Positions 11,251 to 23,397 of a stretch of 64,000 bases of DNA are shown here, piece by piece. Position 1 is the first letter of the stretch; each line of letters starts with the position of its first letter. Source of the stretch: Plecoglossus altivelis (taxonomy: Eukaryota > Chordata > Actinopteri > Osmeriformes > Plecoglossidae); the NCBI GenBank assembly GCA_036571765.1, contig BROE01000005.1, positions 6,741,614 through 6,805,613 of the forward strand, read 5' to 3'. Under the pieces are notes generated by a model. That model saw only the letters and a program-made list of their open reading frames with translations. It had not been told where the DNA came from and did no database searches. The translations under genes and the position numbers were made by a program.

Positions 11251-14200
11251 TATTCTTACCTCTTATAAATAATAAATCGGTTATAGGCCTATGGTGTTGA
11301 ATATGCACTGTATATATGGAAAAGTATTTTTTTAAATAAATTACTGTTTTACAAAGTGTAGTAAAGCTTTTGAGGGGTAGGCCTATAGCTTTTTAATAAG
11401 CAGGCTCCAAATATTACGTCTGAAAAAAGTTGTAAACTACTACTAAAGAATAACAGCTTTCATTGTGACTTATTATTACATTTTCAATGTAACTTGTGCA
11501 TTTATTTATTTAACTATTGTCCAATGACGTAATGTAATATGGCATTAAACTCTAATCATATGTTTATCGTTTATTTCTCCGCAAATTATGTTCGGTACCG
11601 TGTATCCCAATTTATAAACTGCTGTGAGGTCATGATCTTGTTCTGGGATTTTTGGATAATGCTACGTAATTACAATAGCAGCCATTCAGCACATGAGGGC
11701 ACTATTCGACTTCAGAATGTTCCACTGGCATTAAAAACTGACTGTAAATCAGACACTATTTCGTAGGCAAGTAAACCCGCTTGATTGATGGCCAGCCAAT
11801 CTACTTTTATTAGTCTATGTGTATGGTATTGGCTGTTAAACTGACAGGATCAATTCTAAGGAATCTGCCAGCGGCTGGAGCAAATTATAACGAGTTTTCT
11901 GTCATATGTATCCATCACAATTACACTTAATAGCACGTTGATTCTTGCAGGCTCATTAACTGCTATGACATGGGCATCAACCATGCCCTCTGGTCTTTTT
12001 GTTGGGTAAGTATGATGAGAAATGTTATTGTTGCGCCCATTATCGCTTTTTTATCGACCGATAACAGGACGACCTCACACAGATCTCTCCCGATGCAGAT
12101 TATTGTTTGAAACTGACAGACATGTTACATTACATTATCCATAGGAAACAAATACGACAGACCCATTACTTATGTGCGTTAACATCAACCACTAGCAAGC
12201 AAGCGCACAGGTCATTGAGAACCTATAACTAAAAATAGGACGGGGCGATATATAACAAAAATTGGTATCTCGATATTGTCAAAATGTACTTGATATTCGA
12301 TATATACCTTGATACGTTTGCATTTGCTTTGAAATGCAAAAAACATGATTTTCTTTTGCCCCCAATAAAAAACAACAAAAACAACAACTATTGTTACAAA
12401 GCACAAAATGTGAGGTGCAAATTCAAGCAGTAACAATTTTTTGGACCAAGTCATACTGCTGCATACTGCTTCTTAGTGAATACATGTAAATGTAACAAGT
12501 ACAGACAGTGCATTCTGTCAAAGAACGTATGCTTCAGAGAAAGAGTGTATTTAAAATATTTGATATCCACGATATTTTCACATTGTATGTCATTGTCAGA
12601 GTGATTGCGATTTTCTCTCTAATATTCAATATATTGCCCATCCTAGTTAAAAATCATTAGCTAGTTGTAGATAGCCTAAAGTTACCGCTTAAATCCTAAT
12701 AGCTAATAGCTCATTTTACTGTGTGAAGATAAACCTACCTTCGCAATTATCGATGTAGATTGATATGTACAAATTGAACCCCTTTGACCCCTTGTGTTGT
12801 GTGTTTGCTTGAAGGATAGCATCAAAGAATTATATGTACTTTGTCGATTGCCATTTCGGCAAATAACGGCGATTTCTGTACCTTGAATTTAGGGATCTGA
12901 CTTAGTTTCAGTAAGGATTCGGTTTAGGTAAGGGTTACGTTTTTGCCTCACATTAAAAAAAAGAATGACATTTTTGGATCTGAATTTCACCATTCAAATG
13001 TAAGTGAATTGAAATGTGTTCTATTCGATTTTCTAAAGCGTTTACATCATTCTGATGTGAATGAATCAGGCTTTTGGAAATGTTACTCACTCAAGATGAG
13101 GTCATTGCACAACATTGGATGAAGGCTTAGTGTACATGTGTGTTGAAACTGATGAACGAAATTTCATCCAAACTACCTCTAGTTTTTCTAAGGGACGCTG
13201 ATTTTATCATTTGCATGTCTGTAGGGTTCTCTGTTTAAGAGTTAATCTGTGATCAGATTGTGCCAGTACATAGGTGTTAGATGTTACCGCTGATCCTCAG
13301 TGAAAGACTGTCAAACTCTTTTGGGAGAAGGGATGGAGAATTATAGGGCTTCATTCAGTAGTCTAGTCCGGTACATATCCCATCCTTTGCTATATATATG
13401 CGGCATGTGGTTCTATATATGCAGCCAAAGATCAATGATTACAGGTAGATCACTGACTTCTCAGGAGGAGCAGCAAATGCCTAATAATGTACTTTGCATA
13501 TTTTTCCCATTTCTTGCTTTACCAGTGAAATAACTTGTACTGTTGCACCATTATGAAGTGCAACAACGTAGCATCATTATTAAATTGTAGTTAATGTCAC
13601 CTTATGTTGCACTTTTGTATTTCTGTCTCACATTCTCAAAAGATCTTTGCCTATGAGAGAGTTTATATGAGAATTACATACAGTAAGTAGATCAAATGGC
13701 CACATGTTGGCTAAGTAGGTCATCTGCTGGGTGGGAATTGTAAAATAAGCTAGATGGTAGTGGTTTCAGTAAATGCATTCATGACATGGGTATGTGGCCA
13801 TATGATCCTAGGGATCCTGAATAGCAGTTGTCTATTTGTGCTTCATATTTAATTTCAGTCCTGCATCATTACAAGGATGAATGTAAGTGAATAGAGAGGC
13901 CCCTCGTGTCTAGTACCCCAGCGTCATTCCTGAGAGCAAGCAGGCAGGCCAGAGGGTTAGGACTACTGGCGCATACCTTACCACAAAAACAGATAGACAC
14001 GGCATCATGCATGCACACACACACATTCACACACAAATTAGTTTTTGAGTTTGATGAAAAATTACAGTGGGTCATTTCAAAATGCAGGCTATTGAAAAGT
14101 AATCTCATGCAAAAAACGAATTGTACAAACCTGCCAATGCCACCAGAAATCCACTTTGATTTCCATTGTACAGTTTAAGCCATAGAATAAGCCTCACTTT

Positions 14201-14670
14201 AAGTGATGCCCTGTGCATCCAAATTACCTACACACAGCTCTGCACTAGACTGAGTTGACTTTTATGTCCATGTGAATGTAGGCAGGGTCCAATCTCTTCA
14301 GTACCTGATGACAGCTTAATTCCCAGCCCGGGGCCCCCCTGCTGAGCGCCGCTGTTTGTGTGGGATGACAGACGGAGATCAGGCCGAGGGGAGATGAGTG
14401 GGAACCCTTGGTGCCCACTCAGATTTCTGGGCGCCGTGAAAAGATTTGTCCAGGCCATTCACGTCTGATGGAGTTTCCCATGTTTTTGTGGGACAGTACG
14501 TTTTGTTAAAGTGTTTGGATAATGAGATGGTGTGTGTCCTCTCTTCTGGACACATATACACACACATGCACACACACACAAAAGCACGCACCACACGCTG
14601 ACACACGTACACACACACACATGCACTCTCGCGCAGCATTAGTGATCCTTCCTTTCGCCTTGATTGCTTC
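11251..14670. other. Intergenic interval between picalm and zpld1
   Basis: Apart from the 410-bp element at 12236-12645 and scattered CA-rich stretches (about 14010-14035 and 14560-14625), I see no exon with coherent splice sites and no protein similarity. Small open frames here have no recognisable content. Confidence 0.6.
12236..12645. mobile_element. 410-bp inverted-repeat DNA element, non-autonomous
   Basis: The left end reads TAGGACGGGGCGATATAT. The reverse complement of the right end reads TAGGATGGGCAATATATT, an imperfect terminal inverted repeat. The flanking octamers ACTAAAAA and GTTAAAAA match at 6 of 8 positions, consistent with an old 8-bp target duplication (hAT-type). The interior is AT-rich with GATATT-like repeats near both ends and no transposase. 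It is the only recognisable feature in the middle of the 10.7-15.2 kb interval. Confidence 0.6.
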
Positions 14671-14672
14671 AG

Positions 14673-14715
14673 CTGAGACCACTTTGAACAGTGCTGAGCT
14701 GTACACTGCAGACCA
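14673..14715 (+). other. zpld1: Possible non-coding first exon of zpld1
   Basis: A segment ending CAGACCAG is followed by GTAAGA, a good donor. An acceptor (CTCACCAG) ends at 15164, eight bases before the zpld1 start codon. Joining the two would give a spliced 5' UTR. Only splice motifs support it, and the 5' limit is a guess. Confidence 0.25.
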
Positions 14716-15172
14716 GGTAAGAGGCTTCAGAACCACAGCAACAGAGGTTGTATAAAGACCCAAGTGTGCCAGTAGAAGCTACAGGAAGAGGGGAGTGGGG
14801 TGAAAGAGGCTGGAGAGAAAAGGAATGTAGAATGGTTTGGAGAGAAGAGAGTGAATAGAGGGGTTGAATAAAGGACAGAGAAGTAAAACTGGAACCCACA
14901 CTTAAAGAGAGCTTGGAATAGGGGGCAGGGGTATTTGGGTCAAGACCAAGGGGTTAACGTGTTGGTGTTCCGAGGACAAGAAAGGGGATAAGGTCAGTGG
15001 ACAGGGTAGTTAGGGGGTGGATTGAGAAGCTGGATGATTTACAGGGTTTTGGAAGGAGCTTATTCTAAGGTACAGTAACAGAGCGATTGTAGACTTTGCA
15101 TGCAGCACCTGATCCACTTAGGTGATGAGGGAATGAAAGTCTAAATGTGTGTGAACCTCACCAGGTGTGAAG

Positions 15173-17880
15173 ATGGAGCTAGTATGTGTTATCCTCCTGG
15201 TGATATTTAGGATGTCCTCAGTATCCACGCAGTTCAATGGATACAACTGTGATGCCAACTATCACAGCAGGTTTCCAGGTGAGGACTGTCATCTGTGTAA
15301 CTTTCACATCACACAATGTAATTTTTTGGTAACCTTCAATGGCAATATATTTTACTTTGTTTTGCCTGCTTCTCTTCTTGTCAACTTTTCTTTTATGATG
15401 TCTCTGTCTATTACTCTGTGTCTCTGTCTGTCCAGCGGAGCGTGACATCAGTGTTTACTGCGGAGTTCAGACCATCACCTTGAAGATCAACTTTTGCCCG
15501 GTGCTGTTTTCCGGATACACCGATGCAGACCTGGCTCTGAACGGTCGCCAAAGCGACGCCCACTGCCGGGGCTTCGTCAACAACAACACTTTCCCCACAG
15601 CTGTGCTGTTCAGCATCAGTCTCAGCACCCTGGAGGCCTGTGGCAGCAGCCTGGTGGTGAGCGGCCATGAGAACAGCTCCTTCCTGGGCACCTGCACAGA
15701 CATACTCCAGCAAGCATCTGCTGGCATTGATTTTGGTACAAAACGACAGTTTAGCCTCTTTATTTGTATTCGGAGGTGATGTTTCTTTCTCCACAGGTGA
15801 CTACAGCCTACGGAGCCAATGCCTACGGGAACATGTCGCTCGTGCAGATTGGGAATGTCTCAGGGTACATAGACACCCCCGACCCTCCAACAATCATCAG
15901 TTACCTGCCTGGGCTGCTGTACAAGTTCAGCTGTAGCTATCCCTTGGAATACCTGGTCAATAATTCACAGCTGGCCTCGTGAGTCCCTTACACACATTGC
16001 GTTTCTACTGAAGAATGATTTAAAGTGATCCTTGTTATTGTTGTTATCATTTGTTATTATTAATCTTAAAATCTTATCATTTTAAGATCATCTGCTGCTA
16101 TATCAGTGAAAGATAATAATGGCACATTTGTGAGCACTTTGAGCATGATCCTGTATAATGTGAGTACCAAAACTGAAGTCTTTTCTGTGACCTTGCATAC
16201 TGACATATGCCTAGTTCAAAGGCATTGTTTATAGAAGGTGTTGCATTGACACGTGACTCAGAGAGTAAGCCTGCGAATGTATTACTTTCTCCAAAGGACT
16301 CAACCTACAATCAGCCTCTTTCCATCCCAGTGGCTGGGCTGGCATTGAAAACCAGAGTATTTGCTGCAGTGAAAGCTACAAACCTGGACAAACGGTAAGA
16401 AACTATAATTATTTTTCCTTTAATTGACACTACCACACTCCCCCTTATTATTTTTCACAATGTGAAGAATCTTTCAAAATGTATTCAGTCCTACTTGGAT
16501 TTTCTCTTTAATAGCAGATAATGTTGGCTACTTTCAACTTTCGGTTGACATCAACATAATTCAGCTCCACCAACTGTCATTTCTTCCTATTCATTATTCT
16601 CAATAGCCTGTGTGAAGGCTCCAGTCCTTCAGTCCTGTTTTGCAGTTAGACTAGATCTCTGTCCTAAACCAGATCCTCATAGTTTTGTTTCTTTGTAGAT
16701 GGAACATCTTGATGGACTACTGTTACACCACCCCTTCAGGGAATCCAAATGACGAACTGCGCTATGACCTTTTCTTTGGGTAATCTCATTTTTTTTCAAA
16801 TGATGCCAAGATAAACTGCCAAAGTGGCCCATTAACCATTCACCCATCCACTTATCATTCAAGCTCTTATAAAAGGGTTTCTTGGTGAAAGACAGGATGC
16901 TTTTCTCTTTTTAGTATTTTTACATAGGCCCAGACATTTCCATTGCTTTCAGAGCATATGAGTGTCTGTGTGGGCCTCTGTCACACAATGCGTTTTTTTC
17001 TCAAAACAGCTGTCACAAAGATCCACAGACAACTGTTTTCGAGAACGGGAAGAGTCAGATGGGTCGTTTCGCTTTTGAAGTGTTCCGTTTCGTCAAACAC
17101 AGACACCAGAAGATGTCCACCGTGTTCCTGCACTGTGTCAGCAAGCTTTGTCGGGTGGATGACTGCATAATGCTCATGCCAGTAAGCATTCCTGTTCCCC
17201 TTCTGGGCTCAGTCTAATAGTTTTTCTCAACACAGTACTGTTTATACGAACCACATATCACCTAGATGCAATGTCCCCATATCAGCCTGGCATTAATGCT
17301 GCTCACCATGGTGTGTAGGCTAATGTATGAAAATGACATGTGATGATATCCTGTTGATGCGGCTGTTAGATCTGCGGTCATCGTCGCAGGAGGGACACAG
17401 ACGAGATCACAGAGTCTAGACCAGCATCTGGCAATGCCATCATTACAGCTGGGCCCATAATTACCAGGAGGGGTGTGTGCCAAAGCCTACAATCTAATCT
17501 GTTCTGAAATAACTGATCGTCAAGCGCATACTATCTTCAATCTATTCTGGAATTGGTTATAATCATTTTGTCTTTACAGATGAAACTCCAACCAATAACT
17601 CACAACTCGGTAAGCCCTTGTCCTGAGGGTCACAATCTAGATTATTTGTTTCGTGTTGAAGACAGGTTTCATCTTACGCTGTTCTTTTTGCGGGGTTATT
17701 TCAGCTGCATCGAGAGGCTCGTTGCTCCCGATGAACCCAGTGACCAGTGCGCTACTCTCAGGTGTGGTCATTCTGGGCGGAGCCAGTGTCGTCTTCTTCC
17801 TGCTCTCCCTCCGCCTCCTACAAAGAGGCCACTCCCCATCTGCAACATCCTCTGGAGCTTGGAATCCCATCTTTAAATAG
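15173..17880 (+). CDS. zpld1: Zona pellucida-like domain-containing protein 1 (cupulin)
   Basis: Type I membrane ZP-module protein. The fish orthologue is known as cupulin, a component of the cupula over inner-ear hair cells. Coding exons: 15173-15278, 15436-15656, 15797-15978, 16087-16159, 16297-16394, 16699-16779, 17010-17181, 17370-17472, 17580-17609, 17705-17880. These give 1242 nt, 413 aa, all phases consistent; human ZPLD1 has 415. A signal peptide covers residues 1 to about 20, followed by QFNGYNCDAN. The ZP module starts near C44 (ISVYCG) and includes the DTPDPPTIISYLPGLLYKF block. A furin-type site HRRRRD lies at 315-320 and a membrane helix at about 370-391, with a short tail ending NPIFK. 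The ATG at 15173 is chosen because it opens directly into the signal peptide. The ZP domain should polymerise after cleavage at the RRRR site. Identity is very high along the whole length, so I am confident. Confidence 0.95.
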
Positions 17881-18570
17881 ACCTTCCCTCTTTCTCATGA
17901 TCTCTTTACCTCTAATATATTATCTATATTCTGTCTCCTGTCCGCCTCCTTTTTCTTTTTTTTTATCCTTTCTTACACTCTCTCTCTCCCTCGTTTTTCT
18001 CCTTTTAACCAAGTTTCTAATTTGATGTTTTCACATAGGTTCTCTTCCATGCTCTTGTCCCGCCAAACTCAAACAGAATGTGCATAAACTGAAGTACATA
18101 ATGTACGTAAATAGCATATTATCCATGATCCAATGTAGCCCTGTACTCTGTTCGTCCTGTACACGCTTCCGTTTCTAGCAATTGATTACTCTGTAAAGTG
18201 TTTAAGAACAATCCATACAGTAAGGAATTACTTTTCAACTTCAATTACCTCAGCCCTATTAGTCAAGTAAAGCACGGAATTGGTGTCATTTAACAAATAA
18301 TTGAATGGTGTCAAGCCTTGACACCTTTAAAGACTGGGACACCACAAAAGACCAGCACCAGATTGTTTTTTCTCTATTCATGTTGGTATGTATTTCACAC
18401 GTGCTATCCCATGTTAACGTAGGATATGTATTCATGAGAATATGTGGTATACCTTTAGATTTATTATTATTGTAGCTGAATATCTTGTTGATGGATGATA
18501 ATATCGGTACATGTACCCACTGGTTTTGTTGGGTTAAAATGTACAAAATAAATACATTGTTTCTTTATTG
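17881..18570 (+). other. zpld1: zpld1 3' UTR with poly(A) signal
   Basis: AT-rich sequence after the stop codon (TAG, 17878-17880) without further exons. The first canonical AATAAA I find is at 18547-18552, and cleavage would be near 18570. A later AATAAA near 18797 is an alternative. Confidence 0.45.
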
Positions 18571-20050
18571 TAATAACCTATGTCATGTTTAAGTATCGAG
18601 TATATCACGTTAATGTAGTCTCCATTTTGTATTTTTATATTAAAGAAATGTTTGAATCTTGTTTGAAATGTTTGAAACTTGCTGTGTTGTTTCAAAAGTC
18701 CAATTAAAGCATGATTCTGAAAATGTTCCAATACTATTCTATTTCTTAGACAACAAAATGGACAAATATTCCATTATATATTATATCCCCATGAACAATA
18801 AAATCACGTGTGGTTGACATGCCTAATTTGGTGACTGCGTATAGTTGTAACCCAAACCCGATCCTACAGTCATGCTAATCATGAGTGTTAACAACTTGTA
18901 TACAATACATTTATAAACCTACAATGACAACTGATGACAGGTTAGAGAGGATCACCGGTGGATTACCAAATTAAAAACAAATTTGGTTCGTAGATTCGTA
19001 GGGTATGTGTTCTATTCTTATGCAAAGTGAAGTTTCCAGATGCATGGGAAACATGTTTTTATGGGTCACCTGACAACATGCTGTATGGTTCACCTGATAA
19101 CATGCTGTAGGTATGTAAAAATAGAAGCACGCGGTCAGGTGTGAGGCTATAGCACATGTGACTGGTGTATCCTCATCTTAGTGTGTCCTCATCTTGGGTT
19201 TGTGCACTGGACAAAAGAGAGCTCCACCCAGTGCTCTGATTCGGTTTAAATCACAGTCAATATTCCTCCTTCCCAGGTGGCTCACCTGACAAGATCAATT
19301 TACAGAATGCCTTTGCTTTTCTCTTTGAACCTTTGTAAAGAAAAATAAATAATAATAATAATAATAATAACAATGGGATGCATGAATGAGAATCATAACA
19401 TAAAATATATTCAATTTCTAATCACTAATTAACAATGAGGTCAATTAGATGATCCATGGAACTTTGATCATGGATTGTTTGAGGAGGTTCTGTTCATCTC
19501 CTGCAGGTAGCTGTGCTGTTTTTCGTTTGAACAAAAGTTGAGGGAGAAAATTCCCAGGCAACAAATAGGGAACTGTGTGTGTGCATCCATGCACAGGTGA
19601 TTGTAGCTTTTGTAATTGTGGTGCAAAGGGTAGTGATTATTTATTGTTTGCTTCAAGAACATGGTAAAAATGTATGCTAGTTCTTAAAATTATAAAGGTA
19701 ATCATTAAAGTACGACAAACCATCTTAGAACATACATCTCTGACATCACTTAATAGTGTATATATTTTCATCCCAATGTAACTCCAGTACCCATGGTACA
19801 ATCACATCTATATGCGTGTGTGCGTTTGTGTGGTCCCAGAAGACCATAAACCATCCACTACCTTTACTAAATTACATATTAACATGCAAAGGTGTGCAAA
19901 TACTCACAATGAGACCAGAAGATGCACCCTTGAAGAAGGTTGTGTTGGATTTCATCATTTGCCCCCAGGAAAGACCCATGGTACATCAACCACAAAAGTG
20001 AATTGTTCACACTAACTGAGACAGTCTCACGAAAGAAGCCTTGACCCTGT
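18571..20050. other. Intergenic interval between the two ZP genes
   Basis: AT-rich, with an (AAT)n microsatellite at about 19348-19370 and nothing else I can assign. It holds the distal upstream region of the second ZP gene. Confidence 0.55.
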
Positions 20051-20056
20051 TTGCAA

Positions 20057-20101
20057 CCAATCCCTGAAACGTGCAAGAGCTCATTCAGTCTCATATATAA
20101 A
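20057..20101 (+). promoter_or_regulatory. CCAAT and TATA boxes of the second ZP gene
   Basis: CCAAT at 20057-20061 and TATATAAA at 20094-20101 are spaced as in a classical core promoter, putting transcription start near 20125. A donor (GAAGAG then GTAAGA, intron from 20159) and an acceptor (GACTAG, ending 20300) would remove a 5' UTR intron and leave four bases before the ATG at 20305. Confidence 0.55.
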
Positions 20102-20304
20102 TGGAGCTCATGGGTTATGGTTAGCCAACCGTGATAACTGAGCTTGGAGTTTGAAGAGGTAAGACTAATGACTAACATACTGTGCTTACTTGCTTTGATT
20201 TCACATCTTGCTTCAGATTTTTTGGGGTCATTTTTGTACTATTTGTGATGTTTACGATGACATGTGTTTGTTTTAGATTTTATTTTGAAGGTTTGACTAG
20301 TGAG

Positions 20305-23300
20305 ATGGCATTGTTTAGCATACTCATCCTGACCTCACTGAGCATTGGGAGCCTTCAGGCATTGACCAGAGCTGACTGTGGAGCGCACTCCAGAAAACCA
20401 GGTACCTGTCCGCCCACTCATAGAGTATCTATAGTTGAGTATTGATTGTTGCTGGCAGTCAGCTGCAGTCTGGTTGTCATATATTACAAACTGGTTCTTT
20501 GGGTGTAAGGAGGATGTGTTCTGTGCTTGGATCTAGTTTGTGACTTTGAGGCAAGTCTTTAGATCACAGCTAAATTAGGATGTGCTTGAGACCATATCAG
20601 ACACAAAGACAGCATTTAAAGCACTTCTCTGTCTGGCTCAAGTCAAAGTACTGACTTGCATCCCCTAGAGTACACCGACATCTCTGTAACCTGCGGGACC
20701 TCTTCCATGACCCTGACCATCCTCATCTGCCCTGCCGTCTACACCGGATACAACGAGAGTCTCCTGATCCTGAACCAGATTGTGGATAACCCAGACTGCA
20801 AGGGTACACTGGACATGACAGCCACTCCACCAGTGCTCCGATTCAGCTTCCCCATACGACAGGGTAACGCTTGCGGAAGTACCTTCCTGGTGAGTGGAAC
20901 ATCAACAGAATCTGTCTAAGCTCTCTCTGCATGGCCGAGGGGACAAAGTAACATTTAGGAAGAACAGATTTGACTTTTGACACGTTATGGGAGAGAGCTG
21001 AGATTGAAGCCAGTGTGTTCTGTTCGTCACTTCTGATTGAACATATTGGAATAGAAGTAATGAAACACTCAGAAAAAGTAAATTCTTCAGTCTGATTTAC
21101 TAGAGGGGGTGATGGGCAGCTATGTACCTTTCCTACTCTGATTATTCATTGATTCTAGAAAACCAATGTTTTATATTTTTTCAGACCACAAGTTCACCAG
21201 GCACGGGAATATTCTCGGACTTTTCAAACATTCAAACGGTCAACGTTAGTGGCGTGGTCCGCTCCTTTGACCCTACCGTGGGGACGGTCACCTACAACGC
21301 TGAGCTCAAGTACTTCTACTCATGCTCGTACCCGCTGGAATACCTCATCAACAACACACAAGTGGACGTGTAAGTGCCAATCTAAACCTTGACCACTCTC
21401 CAGCGACTCTGCTGAGCTGCAGAAGTTTCCTTTGCTAAGCAAAGGAAACTTCATTTTTTCGTCTTTGGACTTTGATTGGGTCTCGTGGGAGTGGCCGTAC
21501 AGTGATTGAGCCTCTATCTGCTGTGTCTCTTCATAGTGCGGCGTCCTCCATTGCTTTGAAGGAAATCAATGGCAGCTTCATCAGCACTCTCAGCATGGCT
21601 CTGTACAAGGTAAAAACAAACACCTGCCTGTCACCTGAAATGGCCCCATTGTACCCATTTCAAAGCCTTGCTGTAGTAACTGGCCCTGAACCAATTGAGA
21701 CACGCTACGCAGAAAGGGCTGTAATGAAACCCCATCTATTTAGTTCAGAGTAAACCTAGAGGTTTGATCTTGTGTAAATATTTTATAATGCACTTAACAT
21801 GTTCCTTTCCTTCCTCTGCCAGGATGAAAACTACACCACACCCCTTATTATCCCATACCAGGGGGTTGAGCTAAGGACTAACATCTATGTTCAGGTTCTT
21901 GCTGTCAACCTGACATCCCAGTAAGATCATTTTACATCATTACCTTACTCTGAAACCCCAAACACCTCAACTGGATTCTTCGTATACTTGATGTTGATGT
22001 CTGAGACTAAATGGGGGTCAAAAGTGATGAGAAAGTTCCAATGACTTCACTAATGGCTCTGGTGATGTCACACTTTGTCTTCAGGTTTAACGTTCTTCTT
22101 GATCGGTGCTATGCCTCAACCTCACCCAAGCCCTCCAACTCAACCATCTTCAATCTCTTTGTCTCGTAAGTAAATGAAAGAGAGACAATAAAAAAATATG
22201 CTTAAATCTGTCTGTGTGACTATCTCAGAGGCTAACATACAAACTCTACTTCCTGTCTAAGCTGCATTCAGACACAGTCTGCTTGTGAGCTACATAGTAC
22301 ATATCTCCAGGTCCTAAACTTTAAAGTGTTCTTCGTTCAAATAAAGAATTAGCTAATTATTCTTGCCAAGTGCCAAAGGGGCCTTGCTCTCAAAACGCAT
22401 CCTCAACCATTCAATAATAAATATTCTCTCTGTATCTACTGCTGTCGTGTGCAAATGGGCACTTTTGAGGTTCACCTTTTTTCAAAAGGTGCTCCGTAGA
22501 TCAGCAGACCACCATGATAGAGAACGGGGTGAGCCAAAGGGCCCGCTTCAGCTTCCCAGCATTCCGCTTCATCGAGCAGCGGAATGAGACCGTCTCCACC
22601 TACTACCTCCATTGCATTACCAGACTGTGTGAACGCAGCACCTGTAGCAGCTTCAAGGCATGCGATGACACTGACACAATCAGCAACACAACCCTCAATC
22701 TCTTTCCCTCTAAAATTGCAACCCTTGATGGGTGAACTGCATTTTTGCAATCTCACACCGATCTAAACAGTCTCGATTCCAGGCTGCTCCTCTCGAAGGA
22801 GCGGTTTGAACCGCGCGCTTTGTCAACTTCTCTCTGTGTCTGTGCCTGCAGCAATGCAACAGGAGGAGGAGAAGTGTGGAGGCCATCATCAAGAACGGTG
22901 TCACTGAGCAAACAGTCCTGACCGTACCGATCAAGACCCAGGCAGAGAGCAGTAAGTCCTCCCCGTCTCTTCTCAACGTATCCCTGTGCAGCAAGTTATA
23001 CCAACGCTGGAATCATTGCAATTCCTAGTAGTACTGTCACGCATCCTCAAAAATATCATATTTACGTTTGAGAATACGTTTTTGACCTTGATGTTTCTTT
23101 CTTCTAGCCCTAACCAGCCCAATCGCCGGTAAGCTTTTTCAATACATCCTGTTAAAGATATACTTTACAGGGGACTTGAATGAAGTTCTCAAATACTTAC
23201 TAAACAGAACCCACAATTTATTTATTTTACTGACCATGTTCCACCTTCTTCCTTTGCTAGCACTATCCGATGATCAGAAATCTGAGAGGGGAACATCAGT

Positions 23301-23397
23301 TGGTCTGGGAATTGCTGTGGCTGTTCTTGTTGTGGTTGGGGTGGCTGCTATTTTGATCGCAGCCACCTTCTACCGGAAACTAAGGAGGCTAGGCTAA
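20305..23397 (+). CDS. ZP-domain membrane protein, tandem paralogue of zpld1
   Basis: Predicted secreted-then-membrane ZP-module protein, 393 aa. Exons: 20305-20401, 20669-20889, 21185-21369, 21537-21609, 21823-21920, 22085-22165, 22489-22657, 22852-22951, 23108-23128, 23261-23397. Exon lengths 221, 73, 98 and 81 equal those of zpld1 next door, and all intron phases match, so it arose by duplication of the same gene plan. Shared motifs include ISVTCG, YSCSYPLEYLINNTQ and QQTTMIENG. A signal peptide covers residues 1 to about 20, the ZP module starts near C41, a furin-type site RRRRS lies at 312-316, and the membrane helix is at about 362-383 with a basic tail RKLRRLG. The zpld1 DTPDPPTIISYLP segment is replaced by unrelated residues (FDPTVGTVTYNAELK). 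The exon 7 donor appears to be GC, not GT. Best named zpld1-like; the exact substrate or tissue cannot be read from the sequence. Confidence 0.9.
21422..21452. repeat. Perfect 15-bp inverted repeat with 1-nt centre
   Basis: GAAGTTTCCTTTGCT (21422-21436) is followed by A and then its exact reverse complement AGCAAAGGAAACTTC (21438-21452). It lies in the 167-bp intron between exons 3 and 4 of the second ZP gene, 53 bp after the donor. Confidence 0.9.
22658..22735 (+). other. Retained-intron extension of the zpld1-like gene, in-frame to a stop
   Basis: After exon 7 (ending AAG at 22657) the frame stays open for 25 codons and stops at TGA 22733-22735. The first GT after the exon is only at 22732, inside that stop. 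Unspliced reading would end the protein after the ZP module, without the RRRR site and the membrane helix. Confidence 0.5.

Noticed and set aside
12212..12454. 80-codon minus-strand frame
   Set aside because: It lies mostly in the non-coding interior of the 12236-12645 inverted-repeat element and has no motif.
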